A stretch of 26,859 nt of DNA from Flavobacterium psychrophilum (GTDB lineage: Bacteria > Bacteroidota > Bacteroidia > Flavobacteriales > Flavobacteriaceae): NCBI GenBank assembly GCA_022730285.1, contig DZCQ01000001.1:1-26859 (forward strand). Reading direction: 5' to 3'. Position numbers and translations under genes: made by a program. The notes under the pieces are model-generated. The model was not told the origin of the DNA. It was given only the letters and a program-made list of their open reading frames with translations, and searched no databases. This document shows, piece after piece, positions 17,372 through 26,413 of the stretch. Position 1 is the stretch's first letter, and each line of letters begins with the position of its first letter.

Positions 17372-20300
17372 ATGAGATCAAAGTTCAAATGGATTCTTAC
17401 GCTAATGGTAGCGTTAACTATGCAGTTTTCTTTCGCTCAGGAGAAAACTATTAAAGGTACAGTGACCGATGCAACAGGTCCTATGCCAGGTGTGAATGTT
17501 GTGGTTAAAGGTACACAACGTGGTGTTGCAACAGGTTTTGATGGTACTTATGCCATTAAAGCAAATGACGGAGAGGTTTTAGTTTTCTCATTCATGGGAA
17601 TGCGTGACATTTCTAGAACGGTAGAAGGAAATGCAGCTATCAATGTAAAAATGCAAGATGATGCAAAAGCCTTAGAAACAGTTGTGGTAACAGCTCTTGG
17701 GGTTAAAAAATCTACAAAGGCAGTAACTTCTGCTTCGCAATCTATTCAAGGAGACGCTTTAACAGAAGCTAGAGAGAGCAATATTACCAATGCTTTAAGT
17801 GGTCGTATTGCAGGGGTGCAAGTAACTAGTTCTTCTGGTTCCGTAGGTGCTTCTTCTCGTGTTGTACTTAGAGGTGCTTCTTCAATCACAGGGAACAATG
17901 AAGCTTTGTATGTGATAGATGGTGTTCCTTTTGATAATACTTCTAATGGGAATGCAAGTTCTAACGGAGGTAGAGATTTGCCTAATGGTGCTGCTTCTAT
18001 CAATCCAGATGATATCGAGTCTATTACGGTGTTAAAAGGGCCTACTGCTGCTGCTTTGTATGGTATTCGTGCAAGTAAAGGGGTTATTGTAATTACTACT
18101 AAATCTGGTAAAAATAGAGGAAAGTTTGAAGTTGCGTTTAATACAAATATGACTTTTAGTAATCCTTTAGTATTACCTAATTATCAAAATTCTTATGGAC
18201 AAGGTTCTACTTCAGACTTTTTCCAATTCGTAGATGGTTCAGGTGGTGGTTATAATGATGGGGTTGATGAGAGTTGGGGTCCTGCTTTGGATAGAGGACT
18301 GTCTTTTGTGCAATGGGACTCTTTTAAATATGGTGGTGCAGCTACTCCTTGGGTGTCGCACCCAGATAACGTAAAAGATTTCTATGATACAGGAGTTTCT
18401 TTGTCTAACAGTATTTCGTTGTTAAATTCTGGGGAAAATGGAAGTTTTAGGCTTTCCTTAGGAAATACAGACGAAAAAGGAATGGTTCCTTTTACAGATT
18501 ACAAAAAGTTTACAGCTGGTTTTAACGGAAACTTTAAATTTGGAGAGAAATTGAAAGCAGGTGCAAATGTTACTTATTTTAATGATAAGAGTAACAATCT
18601 TCCTAATGTTGGGTATAGCTCTGCTAATGTGGTGCAACAATTTATTTGGTCTGCACGAAATGTTAATTTCTCAGACTTAAAAGATTGGAGAAATTTCCCA
18701 TTAGCAGATCCTAATACTGCTGCTGCAGGTACACCGCTTAACTGGAACACAATATTTCAAAACAACCCTTATTGGTCTTTGGAAACCAATACAAATACTT
18801 TTGATAAAGACAGGATTACAGGAAGTACTTTCTTGAACTTTAAATTTACAAATGCATTGTCTGCAAATGGTAAAGTAATGCTAGATCAATACTCTCAAAG
18901 AGAAACTTTGCGCTCTGCTATTGGCACGAACGAAAGAGCTACTGGTTACTATGCAGAGATTCAAAGAAGATATAGCGAAATTAATGCAGAAGTATTATTG
19001 ACTTATGAAAAATCTCTAAGTAAAGATTTTAAGCTTACCTTAAACGGAGGTTCTAATACAATGAAGAGAGTAAGAACTACCATAATTGGAGAATTAGGTG
19101 GAGGTATAGAGATACCAAATTTATATACACTTTCTAATGCAAAATCAGGTTCTACTCCTTTTATAGACAGTGATTACTTCGAGCAAAGAATTAATAGCGT
19201 TTTAGGATTTGGTCAATTATCCTACAAAAATTATGCGTTTTTAGAATTTACAGGAAGAAATGACTGGGCTTCTGTGTTACCTAAAGCGAACAACTCTTTC
19301 TTCTACCCTTCAGTTTCTGGATCTTTTGTTGTTTCAGATGCATTAGGTTTTAACGATAGTAAAGTAAATTACGTAAAACTACGTGGAGGTTGGGCAAAAG
19401 TAGGAGGATTTGGTCCATTACTTGAATACTCTACAAATCCAACATTCTTACTTTCAAACAATGGTTTTGGTTCACAAGCAGCTGTTCCTAACAGACAATG
19501 GAACCCTAATATTAAGCCAGAATCTACCACAGGTACTGAATATGGTATTGATATAAAAGCATTTAATGATAGAATTCGTTTTTCAGGTACTTACTACGAT
19601 CAGAAAGGGACAGATTTAATTTTGCCTTTGCAAGTGGAAGCTGCTTCTGGATTTACTTCTTCTTGGGAAAATGCAGCTACAATGACCAACAAAGGTATCG
19701 AATTGCAGTTAGGACTTACAGCACTTAAAACAGACAATGCAAGTTTTGACATTGATTTGAATTTTGCTAAAAATAAAAATACAGTAGTAGATTTAGGTGG
19801 AGCAGATGCTTATACTCTTGGTGGTCAATGGGGTATGGAGTTACAAGCTCGTCCAGGTGAAGCGTATGGTTCTATTGTTGGATTCCCTTATGCTAGAACT
19901 GCTGATGGACAAGTAATCTACGAAAATGGTTTGCCAAAAACAAATAATTCAAAACTAGCGGTTCTTGGTAATATTACTCCAGATTGGACAGGTGGTGCAA
20001 ACTTTGCATTCAAATATAAAAACTTTGATATTGGTACATTATTTGACGCTAAAATAGGTGGCGATTTGTATTCAATGACTTACATGTGGGGTCGTTACGC
20101 AGGTACACTAGAAGAAACTTTAATAGGTCGTGAAACTGGAATAGTTGGTGAAGGTGTTATGTCTGACGGTGCTGGTGGATACGTTCCTAACAATGTGGTT
20201 GTTTCTGCTAAATCATTTAACCAAAATGCATACAACTACTCTAAATATAATGAAGGTGGTGTTTTTGATGCTAGTTATGTAAAATGGAGACAAATGACCA

Positions 20301-20515
20301 TTGGGTATTCTATTCCTCAAAAAATGTTGAGAGGTACTTTTATCCAAAGCTTAAAATTCTCCCTTGTAGGAAGAAATTTAGCAATTTTGTATAAAAATGT
20401 TCCCCACATAGATCCAGAAACTGGTTTTAGTAGTGCTAATGGAGAGCAAGGCCAAGAGTTTGGTCAGTTGCCTTCTGCAAGATCGTATGGATTTAATATT
20501 AACGTTAAATTTTAA
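17372..20515 (+). CDS. SusC/RagA-type TonB-linked outer membrane transporter
   Basis: Outer-membrane barrel that imports a glycan, peptide or other large nutrient with its SusD lid. The 1047 residues show a signal peptide ending near FSFAQ (about 1-23), a CarboxypepD_reg-like domain (about 25-100, with KGTVTDATGPMPGVNVVVKGT), and a SusC-type plug (about 110-235, with SRVVLRGASSITGNNEALYVIDG and ESITVLKGPTAAALYGIRASKGVIVITTKSG). A long beta-barrel follows, ending in a terminal Phe (SYGFNINVKF). The length matches the SusC group rather than ordinary TonB receptors. It is first in a four-gene locus with the SusD-like gene 7 bases downstream. No sigma/anti-sigma pair, hybrid two-component system or other dedicated regulator lies beside it, so induction cannot be inferred. 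Confidence 0.96.
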   Translation: MRSKFKWILTLMVALTMQFSFAQEKTIKGTVTDATGPMPGVNVVVKGTQRGVATGFDGTYAIKANDGEVLVFSFMGMRDISRTVEGNAAINVKMQDDAKALETVVVTALGVKKSTKAVTSASQSIQGDALTEARESNITNALSGRIAGVQVTSSSGSVGASSRVVLRGASSITGNNEALYVIDGVPFDNTSNGNASSNGGRDLPNGAASINPDDIESITVLKGPTAAALYGIRASKGVIVITTKSGKNRGKFEVAFNTNMTFSNPLVLPNYQNSYGQGSTSDFFQFVDGSGGGYNDGVDESWGPALDRGLSFVQWDSFKYGGAATPWVSHPDNVKDFYDTGVSLSNSISLLNSGENGSFRLSLGNTDEKGMVPFTDYKKFTAGFNGNFKFGEKLKAGANVTYFNDKSNNLPNVGYSSANVVQQFIWSARNVNFSDLKDWRNFPLADPNTAAAGTPLNWNTIFQNNPYWSLETNTNTFDKDRITGSTFLNFKFTNALSANGKVMLDQYSQRETLRSAIGTNERATGYYAEIQRRYSEINAEVLLTYEKSLSKDFKLTLNGGSNTMKRVRTTIIGELGGGIEIPNLYTLSNAKSGSTPFIDSDYFEQRINSVLGFGQLSYKNYAFLEFTGRNDWASVLPKANNSFFYPSVSGSFVVSDALGFNDSKVNYVKLRGGWAKVGGFGPLLEYSTNPTFLLSNNGFGSQAAVPNRQWNPNIKPESTTGTEYGIDIKAFNDRIRFSGTYYDQKGTDLILPLQVEAASGFTSSWENAATMTNKGIELQLGLTALKTDNASFDIDLNFAKNKNTVVDLGGADAYTLGGQWGMELQARPGEAYGSIVGFPYARTADGQVIYENGLPKTNNSKLAVLGNITPDWTGGANFAFKYKNFDIGTLFDAKIGGDLYSMTYMWGRYAGTLEETLIGRETGIVGEGVMSDGAGGYVPNNVVVSAKSFNQNAYNYSKYNEGGVFDASYVKWRQMTIGYSIPQKMLRGTFIQSLKFSLVGRNLAILYKNVPHIDPETGFSSANGEQGQEFGQLPSARSYGFNINVKF

Positions 20516-20522
20516 TTAAATT

Positions 20523-21932
20523 ATGAAAAAAATAATCTATTTACTTGTTGCAGGACTTAGTTTTCTTACAATAAGTTGTAATGCGGATTTTGAAGAAGTT
20601 AATACTTCTCCAAATGACTCTCCTGTTACAGACCCTAATTTGCTTTTATCTACCTCCATAACAGCTACTCAAAACAATATGTATAGCACTTTTGTTGGAG
20701 GAGATATGGGTTTATGTTGGGCACAACAGTGGTCTAAGGTACAGTACAATGATGAGGAAAGATATATTCCTCGCCGTTCAGTTATGAATAACCTTTGGAC
20801 TGCTCTTTATTCTAATGTTATTGCTGAGGCAAAAAGTGCTTTTGATTTAGCTGGTACCGCAGGAAACTCTAATTTGCAAGGAGCAGCACTTGTTATGCAA
20901 GCAAATGCGTTTCAAATTTTAACAGATGTTTACGGACCAGTTCCATTTACTGAAGCGGTTGTGAAAGGAAATAGTAAGCCTGTATTTGACTCTCAAGAAG
21001 TGGTATATGATGGTATTCTTGCTATGTTAGATCAAGCAGATGCTTTGTTTGCTACCGGAACTGGAACTATTTCTCCTACTGCCGATTTAATATATCATGG
21101 CAATACTATGAAATGGAGAAAATTTGCGAAAGCATTAAAATTAAAAGCGTTAATGCGTATTTCTAAAGTAAGAAATGTAAGTGCGGAAGTAAATGCTTTG
21201 GTGAGCTCAGGAATGTTAATGGGGTCTAATGCAGATTCTGCTCAATTAGCTTATGTAGCTGCACAGCCAGATGCAAACCCAATTTATGAAACTATTGTAT
21301 TTGGTTCTAGAACAGAGTATAAAGTGAGTTCGGTTCTTGTTAATCAGCTAAACACTCTTTCAGATCCTAGATTACCAGTTTATGCACAGCTTAACAATGC
21401 TTCTGCTTATGTAGGAAACATGCCAGGTGTTGAGAACCCTAGTTCTTATGCTGCTTTTTCATCTCCAGGAACTTTTTATCTAGAGCCTACTTTACCGGGT
21501 GTTTTCATGTCTTATGCACAACAAGAGTTGTTGCTTGCCGAAGCTGCTAACGAAGGTATTATTGGAGGTGGTTTAACTACTGCTAAAACATACTACGAAA
21601 GTGGTATTACTGCTAATATGGCATTTAATGGTGTAATTCCAGGTTCTTACTTAAGTTCTGTTGCATTTACTACTCAAGTTGATGCTCGTGAAAAAATTGC
21701 AACACAAGAATGGTTGGCTTTATACGGTCAAGGTATAGAGGCTTGGACAGAATGGAGAAGAACTGGATTCCCTGTTTTAGCTCCTGCATTTGATGCAGCA
21801 ATCACTTCTATCCCAAAAAGATTTTATTATTCTACTGACTCTCAGAATTACAATCAAACTAATTATACAGCAGCATCAGCTACTCTAGATCAAGGAGATA
21901 CTATGTTGTCTAAACTTTGGTGGATGAATTAA
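20523..21932 (+). CDS. SusD/RagB-like nutrient-binding lipoprotein (SusD-like_2 type)
   Basis: Surface lipoprotein that captures the substrate and forms the lid of the SusC barrel. The 469 residues start with a signal peptide and lipobox (LTISC, Cys19). The mature N terminus DFEEVNTSPNDSPVTDPNLLLSTSI is characteristic of the SusD-like_2 group. The TPR-like helices are recognisable from AKALKLKALMRISKV (near 200-215), YAQQELLLAEAANEG and the C-terminal WLALYGQGIEAWTEWRRTG motif. It follows susC by 7 bases and so is co-transcribed with it. SusD-like_2 proteins are found with both glycan and non-glycan transporters, so the class does not fix the substrate. Confidence 0.95.
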   Translation: MKKIIYLLVAGLSFLTISCNADFEEVNTSPNDSPVTDPNLLLSTSITATQNNMYSTFVGGDMGLCWAQQWSKVQYNDEERYIPRRSVMNNLWTALYSNVIAEAKSAFDLAGTAGNSNLQGAALVMQANAFQILTDVYGPVPFTEAVVKGNSKPVFDSQEVVYDGILAMLDQADALFATGTGTISPTADLIYHGNTMKWRKFAKALKLKALMRISKVRNVSAEVNALVSSGMLMGSNADSAQLAYVAAQPDANPIYETIVFGSRTEYKVSSVLVNQLNTLSDPRLPVYAQLNNASAYVGNMPGVENPSSYAAFSSPGTFYLEPTLPGVFMSYAQQELLLAEAANEGIIGGGLTTAKTYYESGITANMAFNGVIPGSYLSSVAFTTQVDAREKIATQEWLALYGQGIEAWTEWRRTGFPVLAPAFDAAITSIPKRFYYSTDSQNYNQTNYTAASATLDQGDTMLSKLWWMN

Positions 21933-21950
21933 TAACTTAATATTAAAATT

Positions 21951-22769
21951 ATGAAAAAATTATTTAAAATTTCGCTTTTTTCTTTTTTTGCCTTATTAGC
22001 GGTTGCTTGTACCGATGGTAATGACGATGCAAATCAAGACGCATTAACGGGTAGCCAAAATGTTGGTGGTTTATTAGATATTGACACTGCAAGTTTGACA
22101 TATCCTTTTGGAAGTGTAGCAACTGCAACTTTCCCAGTTAATATCTCTGTTTTTCAAGGGGAGGTAAAAACAACTTCGGTTGCTATTTACAAACAATTTT
22201 TTGGAGCATTAGGTACTTCTGAAAAAGTGCTTTATAAAACAGTTACTTTTCCTGCAACTGCTCAAAAGGAATTTCTTTCTTACGATGTTTCTTACAATGA
22301 GTTAATAAGTGGTTTAACCGTTGCTGGAGCTCCACTTCCTGCAACAGATGCTGGTTTAAGTGTTGGGGATTATTGGTTAATGACTTATGTTGCTGCTACT
22401 AGTGCTGGTACTACTAACTTGAATGTTAAGAAAACGAAAATTACTGCTGCTTGTGTGTCTAACTTAGTTGGTACTTACACAAGAAGTTCAAAAACTTCTG
22501 TTGTTACTTCTATAGGCGATGCTGCTTATCATGCTACTTATATGCCAGCATTTGCAAGCACTTATTGGTTTGAATTCACAGACGTTTGTGGTGTTTTGCA
22601 AATTACAGATTGGGAATATCAATCAGGTAATCCAATTACTGCTACTGGTTTATCTACTATGCCTACTGGTTTTGTTACTTCTGCTGGTAATTTAACTTTT
22701 GAGCATGCAAATGTTGCAGGTGTTTCTTGGTATGTAGATTTAACTTGGACTTTAACTAAAGTGCCTTAA
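21951..22769 (+). CDS. Accessory lipoprotein of the SusCD locus, unknown
   Basis: Unrecognised 272-residue lipoprotein. The signal peptide ends in a lipobox at Cys20 (LLAVAC), followed by an acidic Asp/Asn stretch (TDGNDDANQD), the kind of sequence that directs Bacteroidetes lipoproteins to the cell surface. The body is rich in Thr, Ala, Val and aromatic residues with alternating patterns that suggest beta strands; no catalytic motif is seen. Two Cys residues (in TAACVSN and TDVCGVL) flank the domain of the last third and could form a disulphide. It starts 18 bases after the susD-like gene, so it is almost certainly in the same operon and may bind the same substrate at the surface. Confidence 0.85.
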   Translation: MKKLFKISLFSFFALLAVACTDGNDDANQDALTGSQNVGGLLDIDTASLTYPFGSVATATFPVNISVFQGEVKTTSVAIYKQFFGALGTSEKVLYKTVTFPATAQKEFLSYDVSYNELISGLTVAGAPLPATDAGLSVGDYWLMTYVAATSAGTTNLNVKKTKITAACVSNLVGTYTRSSKTSVVTSIGDAAYHATYMPAFASTYWFEFTDVCGVLQITDWEYQSGNPITATGLSTMPTGFVTSAGNLTFEHANVAGVSWYVDLTWTLTKVP

Positions 22770-22814
22770 TTTAAATTGTATAGTATCTATTTAATTAATT
22801 AATAAATAAATAAA

Positions 22815-23825
22815 ATGAAAAATAACAAAATAACTGTATTGGCTGCTATACTTGCAATAGGAAGTTTAGCTTTCACATCTTGTAACAAAGACGACGCTAC
22901 AGGGTATTCTACCTTAGAGGTTAATAATACTGTTGCTACTATAGCACCTATAGCACCAGCTGTTACTATGCCAGTTACTCCACCATTAGTATTTGGTACT
23001 ACTCCTATAGTAGTAGATGAGGTTAATGAACAAGAATTTAAATTTTCAGTAACCCTAGATATACCACAACCTGTAGCAATCCAGATTAAAACAGTTCAAG
23101 TTTCTGGTACTGCTACTATGGGTGAAGATTATACTGTTTCTGATGTTTTTATTGCACCGTATGCTACTACTGGTACAGGTACTATTAAAATATTGAAAGA
23201 CGATGCAGTAGAAAGTGTAGAAACTGCTACTTTGCAAGTTTCTGACATCACTACTTCTAATGCTGTTGTTACTTCAAAAATGGTTACTTTTACAATTAAT
23301 AATTGGGTTTCTCCTATGTTAAACTTAGATTGTAATTTTGATCATGATTTCTCTATATCTGGTGTAGATTACTCTTTATGTGGAATAGGGTATGATATGG
23401 ATTATTATGTTCTAGACTCCTCATTTGCGGATACTGGTAATTATACAGGTGCTACAGGTGCATGTGTTGAAAAAGTGCGTTTAAATAGCACAACTTTGAC
23501 AGATGGTACTTATTATATCTTTTATGATATTTATAGTGATGCTGGTTTAAATAGTCAATACCATGACCCATTTAATATTCCTACCACTGTAAATTATATG
23601 CGTTCTGGAGCTATAAAAGCAGGGACTTTTGTACAAGAAGGAAGCTTTGTGCCAACTTCTACAGATGGTTCTGGTAATGGTTATGTTTGTACTGTAACAT
23701 TAGCTGCTGGTGTATTTACTATCGAAGATAGCAATGCAACTGTTATTGCTTCTGGAAGAGCTGCTAGTTTTAAAAATACAATTGCAAATTCAATTGCTAA
23801 AGCTCGTATCGCTAATCATAAATAA
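22815..23825 (+). CDS. Calx-beta domain surface lipoprotein of the SusCD locus
   Basis: A 336-residue lipoprotein: signal peptide with Cys23 in LAFTSC, then Asn/Lys/Asp residues and a Pro/Ala/Val-rich linker (about 45-68). Residues about 72-170 look like a Calx-beta domain: EFKFSVTLDIPQPV, SGTATMGEDY, TGTGTIKILKDDAVE and ETATLQVSD follow the beta-strand and acidic-loop order of that fold, which can bind calcium. The C-terminal part (about 178-320) contains several Cys (LDCNFDHD, LCGIGYD, GACVEKV, YVCTVTL) and is not recognised. It is the last gene before a strong terminator and 45 bases after the previous one. An adhesive or substrate-holding surface role is inferred from its anchoring and location only. 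Confidence 0.85.
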   Translation: MKNNKITVLAAILAIGSLAFTSCNKDDATGYSTLEVNNTVATIAPIAPAVTMPVTPPLVFGTTPIVVDEVNEQEFKFSVTLDIPQPVAIQIKTVQVSGTATMGEDYTVSDVFIAPYATTGTGTIKILKDDAVESVETATLQVSDITTSNAVVTSKMVTFTINNWVSPMLNLDCNFDHDFSISGVDYSLCGIGYDMDYYVLDSSFADTGNYTGATGACVEKVRLNSTTLTDGTYYIFYDIYSDAGLNSQYHDPFNIPTTVNYMRSGAIKAGTFVQEGSFVPTSTDGSGNGYVCTVTLAAGVFTIEDSNATVIASGRAASFKNTIANSIAKARIANHK

Positions 23826-23841
23826 TTTACGATTATCTTTT

Positions 23842-23874
23842 AAAAAGGAGTTGCATTAGCAACTCCTTTTTTTA
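23842..23874 (+). terminator. Terminator of the SusCD operon
   Basis: Perfect 13-bp inverted repeat AAAAAGGAGTTGC / GCAACTCCTTTTT around an ATTA loop, continuing into T residues. It starts 17 bases after the Calx-beta gene. The A/T flanks make it workable in both directions, but only the plus strand has a gene leading into it. Confidence 0.92.
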
Positions 23875-23907
23875 TACAATAAATTCTCTTTTTTGGAGAT
23901 ATTTATG

Positions 23908-23915
23908 TATTTTTG
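23908..23915 (+). promoter_or_regulatory. -7 box for the putative porin gene
   Basis: TATTTTTG fits TAnnTTTG and lies 17 bases before the ATG at 23932. No TTG stands 19-21 bases upstream, so only the -7 part is called. It supports the 23932 start because the alternative ATG at 23893 precedes it. Confidence 0.5.
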
Positions 23916-23931
23916 CTTCTCATTTATTTGT

Positions 23932-25857
23932 ATGAAATTTATTTATCTCTTTGTTTTTTCTTTTTTTGCTTGCAGTATTTTTGCTCAAGAATTAGGCAAT
24001 TTGAATGCTTCTAAAAACGATACAATCAAAAAATCGTTGCGGGATAAACCTAAAGAAAATCCTAAAGCTCCAATTACCCTTTACAGAGTAATTACTCTCC
24101 AAAGAGATACCACCTATATTGATACTAGCTTGACCATTCATGCCGAATATAAATTCAACTATTTACGCAAAGATAATTTTGGTTTATTGCCATTTGCTAA
24201 CGACGGGCAAACATATAATACTCTTGACTTTGGTTGTCAAAATGGAGCAACTTCTTTGCCAGGTTTTGGATTTAAAGCAAAACAATTTAACTACCTAGAT
24301 GCAAATGAGGTGCAATACTTTTCGGTGGCAACACCAATAACCGATTTGTATTTTAAAACCGTTTCCGAGCAAGGACAATCTGTGGATGCTTTTATAACCT
24401 TAAATATTTCGCCTCAACTAAATTTCTCTATTGGATATAAAGGTTTGCGTTCTTTAGGAAAGTATCTTAATTCGCTCTCTAGTTTTGGTAATTTTACGTT
24501 TACTACAAGTTTTTTATCTAAATCGAAGCACTACTTTGCTAATTTTCATTATATCAGTCAAGATTCTTATAATCAAGAAGACGGAGGTATTGCGGATATT
24601 GCTAATTTCGCATCTGGAAATACTAATTTTTCACAAAGATCTAGGTTAGAAATCTTTTTTAAAGACGCAAGTTCATTATTTAAAGGCAAACGATATTTTA
24701 TCTATCATGGCTATTACTTTAATCCTAAAGCAAATAGTGGTCGTCTTGGTATTTACCATGAATTAAATTATGAATCTAAGATGTTTGAATTTAGTAGTCC
24801 ATCACCAATTCTTAGATATGGCACCGCTTATACTATGTCTAATTCTTTTGATGTAACTAAATTTAATGCGTTTTATAATAAAATGGGTCTGAGTTACACA
24901 AATTCTACTTTTGGAGATTATCGCTTTTTTGTAGAAAATTACCATTATGCTAATTTTTACAATAGAATATTACTTTCAAATAATCAAATTTTGGTTCCAA
25001 ACCTTGTGTCTAATTCTATTAATGCAATAGGTGGTGCTTCTAATTTTAAGTTTAAGAATTTAAAAATTGGTGTAGAAGCATCTACTTCTATTTCTGAACA
25101 GAAATTTTCTAAATTAGCTATATCTTCTACTTATAATTTGTCTGAGAAATCTCTTTTGTCAGTTGCTTATTTGTATACAAGTAAAATACCAGATTTAAAT
25201 TATACACTTTTTCAAAGTAGTTTTCTAGTATATAATTGGTATAAGCAATTTCTTAACGAACGAAAATCGCAATTTATTGTAAAGGCTAAAACGCCTTGGT
25301 TTGGTGCCGAATTTAGCTATTCTCAGCTAAATAATTATTTGTATTTTAGCAATGATAGTGTTTCTGATACTTTGATTGCTACAACACCAAAGCAATATAC
25401 AAATCCTATTAACTATCTGTCAGTAAAACTTTCAAAAGATTTTAGGCTAGGAAAGTTTGGCTTAGATAATACTGTCTTGTTACAACAGGTTAGTCAAAAT
25501 ACTTCCATTTTGAATGTTCCAAAGTGGGTAACTAGAAATACGTTATATTACCAAGAATATCTTTTTAAGCGAGCATTATTTTTGCAAACAGGCTTTACCT
25601 TTCAGGCTTTTTCTAGTTACTATGCAAATGAATATAACCCACTAATTGGCGAATTTTATGCTCAAGATACAGTTAAAATTGGTAATTTCCCTTTGGTAGA
25701 TTTTTTTATAGATGCTAAGGTTAGGCAAATGCGAATTTTTTTAAAAGCAGAACATTTTAATTCAGGTTTTACAGGTAGAGATTATTATGCAGCACCAACG
25801 TATCCATACCGAGATTTTATAGTAAGATTCGGTATTATCTGGACATTTTTCAACTAA
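23932..25857 (+). CDS. Putative outer-membrane porin (Porin_10-like)
   Basis: Predicted outer-membrane beta-barrel of 641 residues from the ATG at 23932, with a signal peptide (MKFIYLFVFSFFACSIFAQ). After a Lys/Pro-rich linker comes a conserved-looking N-terminal part: ITLYRVITLQRDTTYIDTSLTIHAEYKFNYLRKDNFGLLPFANDGQTYN, which I recognise as the Bacteroidetes 'putative porin' family. The rest consists of alternating strands with many Tyr/Phe/Asn residues, and the chain ends in aromatic-rich IVRFGIIWTFFN as barrels do. There is no plug or TonB-type N-terminal domain, so passive or unknown transport is likely. It stands alone between the SusCD terminator and a repeat-filled gap. No terminator-like hairpin follows directly. 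Confidence 0.85.
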   Translation: MKFIYLFVFSFFACSIFAQELGNLNASKNDTIKKSLRDKPKENPKAPITLYRVITLQRDTTYIDTSLTIHAEYKFNYLRKDNFGLLPFANDGQTYNTLDFGCQNGATSLPGFGFKAKQFNYLDANEVQYFSVATPITDLYFKTVSEQGQSVDAFITLNISPQLNFSIGYKGLRSLGKYLNSLSSFGNFTFTTSFLSKSKHYFANFHYISQDSYNQEDGGIADIANFASGNTNFSQRSRLEIFFKDASSLFKGKRYFIYHGYYFNPKANSGRLGIYHELNYESKMFEFSSPSPILRYGTAYTMSNSFDVTKFNAFYNKMGLSYTNSTFGDYRFFVENYHYANFYNRILLSNNQILVPNLVSNSINAIGGASNFKFKNLKIGVEASTSISEQKFSKLAISSTYNLSEKSLLSVAYLYTSKIPDLNYTLFQSSFLVYNWYKQFLNERKSQFIVKAKTPWFGAEFSYSQLNNYLYFSNDSVSDTLIATTPKQYTNPINYLSVKLSKDFRLGKFGLDNTVLLQQVSQNTSILNVPKWVTRNTLYYQEYLFKRALFLQTGFTFQAFSSYYANEYNPLIGEFYAQDTVKIGNFPLVDFFIDAKVRQMRIFLKAEHFNSGFTGRDYYAAPTYPYRDFIVRFGIIWTFFN

Positions 25858-25979
25858 TCTAACACTTTTTTACATAAACTTTATGTTATAAGGTTGTATT
25901 TGTTTGTCACAAAAATAGTTAAAACTATCCACTTTTAGTGCATTTCCCTTTAAGGTTCTAAAAAATTTGACGCGAATTT

Positions 25980-26025
25980 CACAAATTCACACAAATTTAA
26001 TTCGTGCAAATTTGTGGAATTTGTG
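25980..26025. repeat. Long A/T palindrome (CACAAATT type)
   Basis: Arms 25980-25998 and 26008-26025 are complementary over 18 bp with a single bulged base, around a 9-base loop (AATTCGTGC). The arms repeat CACAAATT internally, and GACGCGAATT precedes them. Elements of this look are common between flavobacterial genes; none other was found in this window. Confidence 0.75.
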
Positions 26026-26051
26026 TTAAAAATTAAAGCATTACAAGCTTA

Positions 26052-26098
26052 CAGACTTTCAGTCTGCCAAGTCAAATCTATGGGCTTTCACTCCATAG
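26052..26098. repeat. Pair of tandem mini-hairpins with shared loop
   Basis: CAGACT-TTC-AGTCTG (26052-26066) and CTATGG-GCTTTCACT-CCATAG (26078-26098) are both perfect 6-bp stems, 11 bases apart, and each carries CTTTCA across its apex. The shared apex with different stems suggests covarying copies of one small unit. Confidence 0.6.
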
Positions 26099-26154
26099 TG
26101 GTTTAGTTGTTGCCCCCAAGCAGTTAAAATCTATAATAGTCCCTCTGTAAACTA

Positions 26155-26231
26155 CGGGTCAGGCTATCCATTCCAATCTTTTGCTTTTTTCTTTAAAAAA
26201 AAGCAAAAAGATTTTCATTTCTATCCCTCAC
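26155..26231 (-). repeat. Hairpin intergenic repeat, copy 3
   Basis: Minus-strand order is GGGATAGAAATG, AAAATCTTTTTGC, a hairpin of A/T runs with GC/GC pairs (arms about 26175-26190 and 26196-26213), AAAGATTGGAATGGATAG, CCTGACCCG. The GATAGAA start and the GATAG before the end match copies 1 and 2, but the outer flanks differ (GGGATAG instead of CCTGATAG), so this is a diverged subtype. Confidence 0.6.
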
Positions 26232-26297
26232 GCAAAAAAAGAATAAAGAAAAAATCTACATAAAGTAATTCCAAAAACAGCTATCAGCAAATTTTTT

Positions 26298-26311
26298 GAA
26301 CCCACCTTAAG
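26298..26311 (-). repeat. 14-base repeat, copy B
   Basis: GAACCCACCTTAAG, the exact reverse complement of 15548-15561. It lies 80 bases from the terminator of the following gene. Confidence 0.45.
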
Positions 26312-26390
26312 CCAATTTTAGCACATATACGACTTTTTACTTCGCGATGTGAAGACTTTTGTTATCTTATGTAAATTATTGTAATAAAAA

Positions 26391-26413
26391 AAAGCTCCGA
26401 ATTTCGGAGCTTT
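26391..26413 (-). terminator. Terminator of the Ala/Glu-rich lipoprotein gene
   Basis: Perfect 10-bp stem AAAGCTCCGA / TCGGAGCTTT with a 3-base loop, followed on the minus strand by a run of T (the A run at 26386-26393). It starts 29 bases after the stop at 26443, a textbook intrinsic terminator. Confidence 0.92.

Noticed and set aside
23893..23895. TTG as the -33 element of the porin promoter
   Set aside because: Only 12 bases separate it from the -7 box, far short of the usual 19-21.
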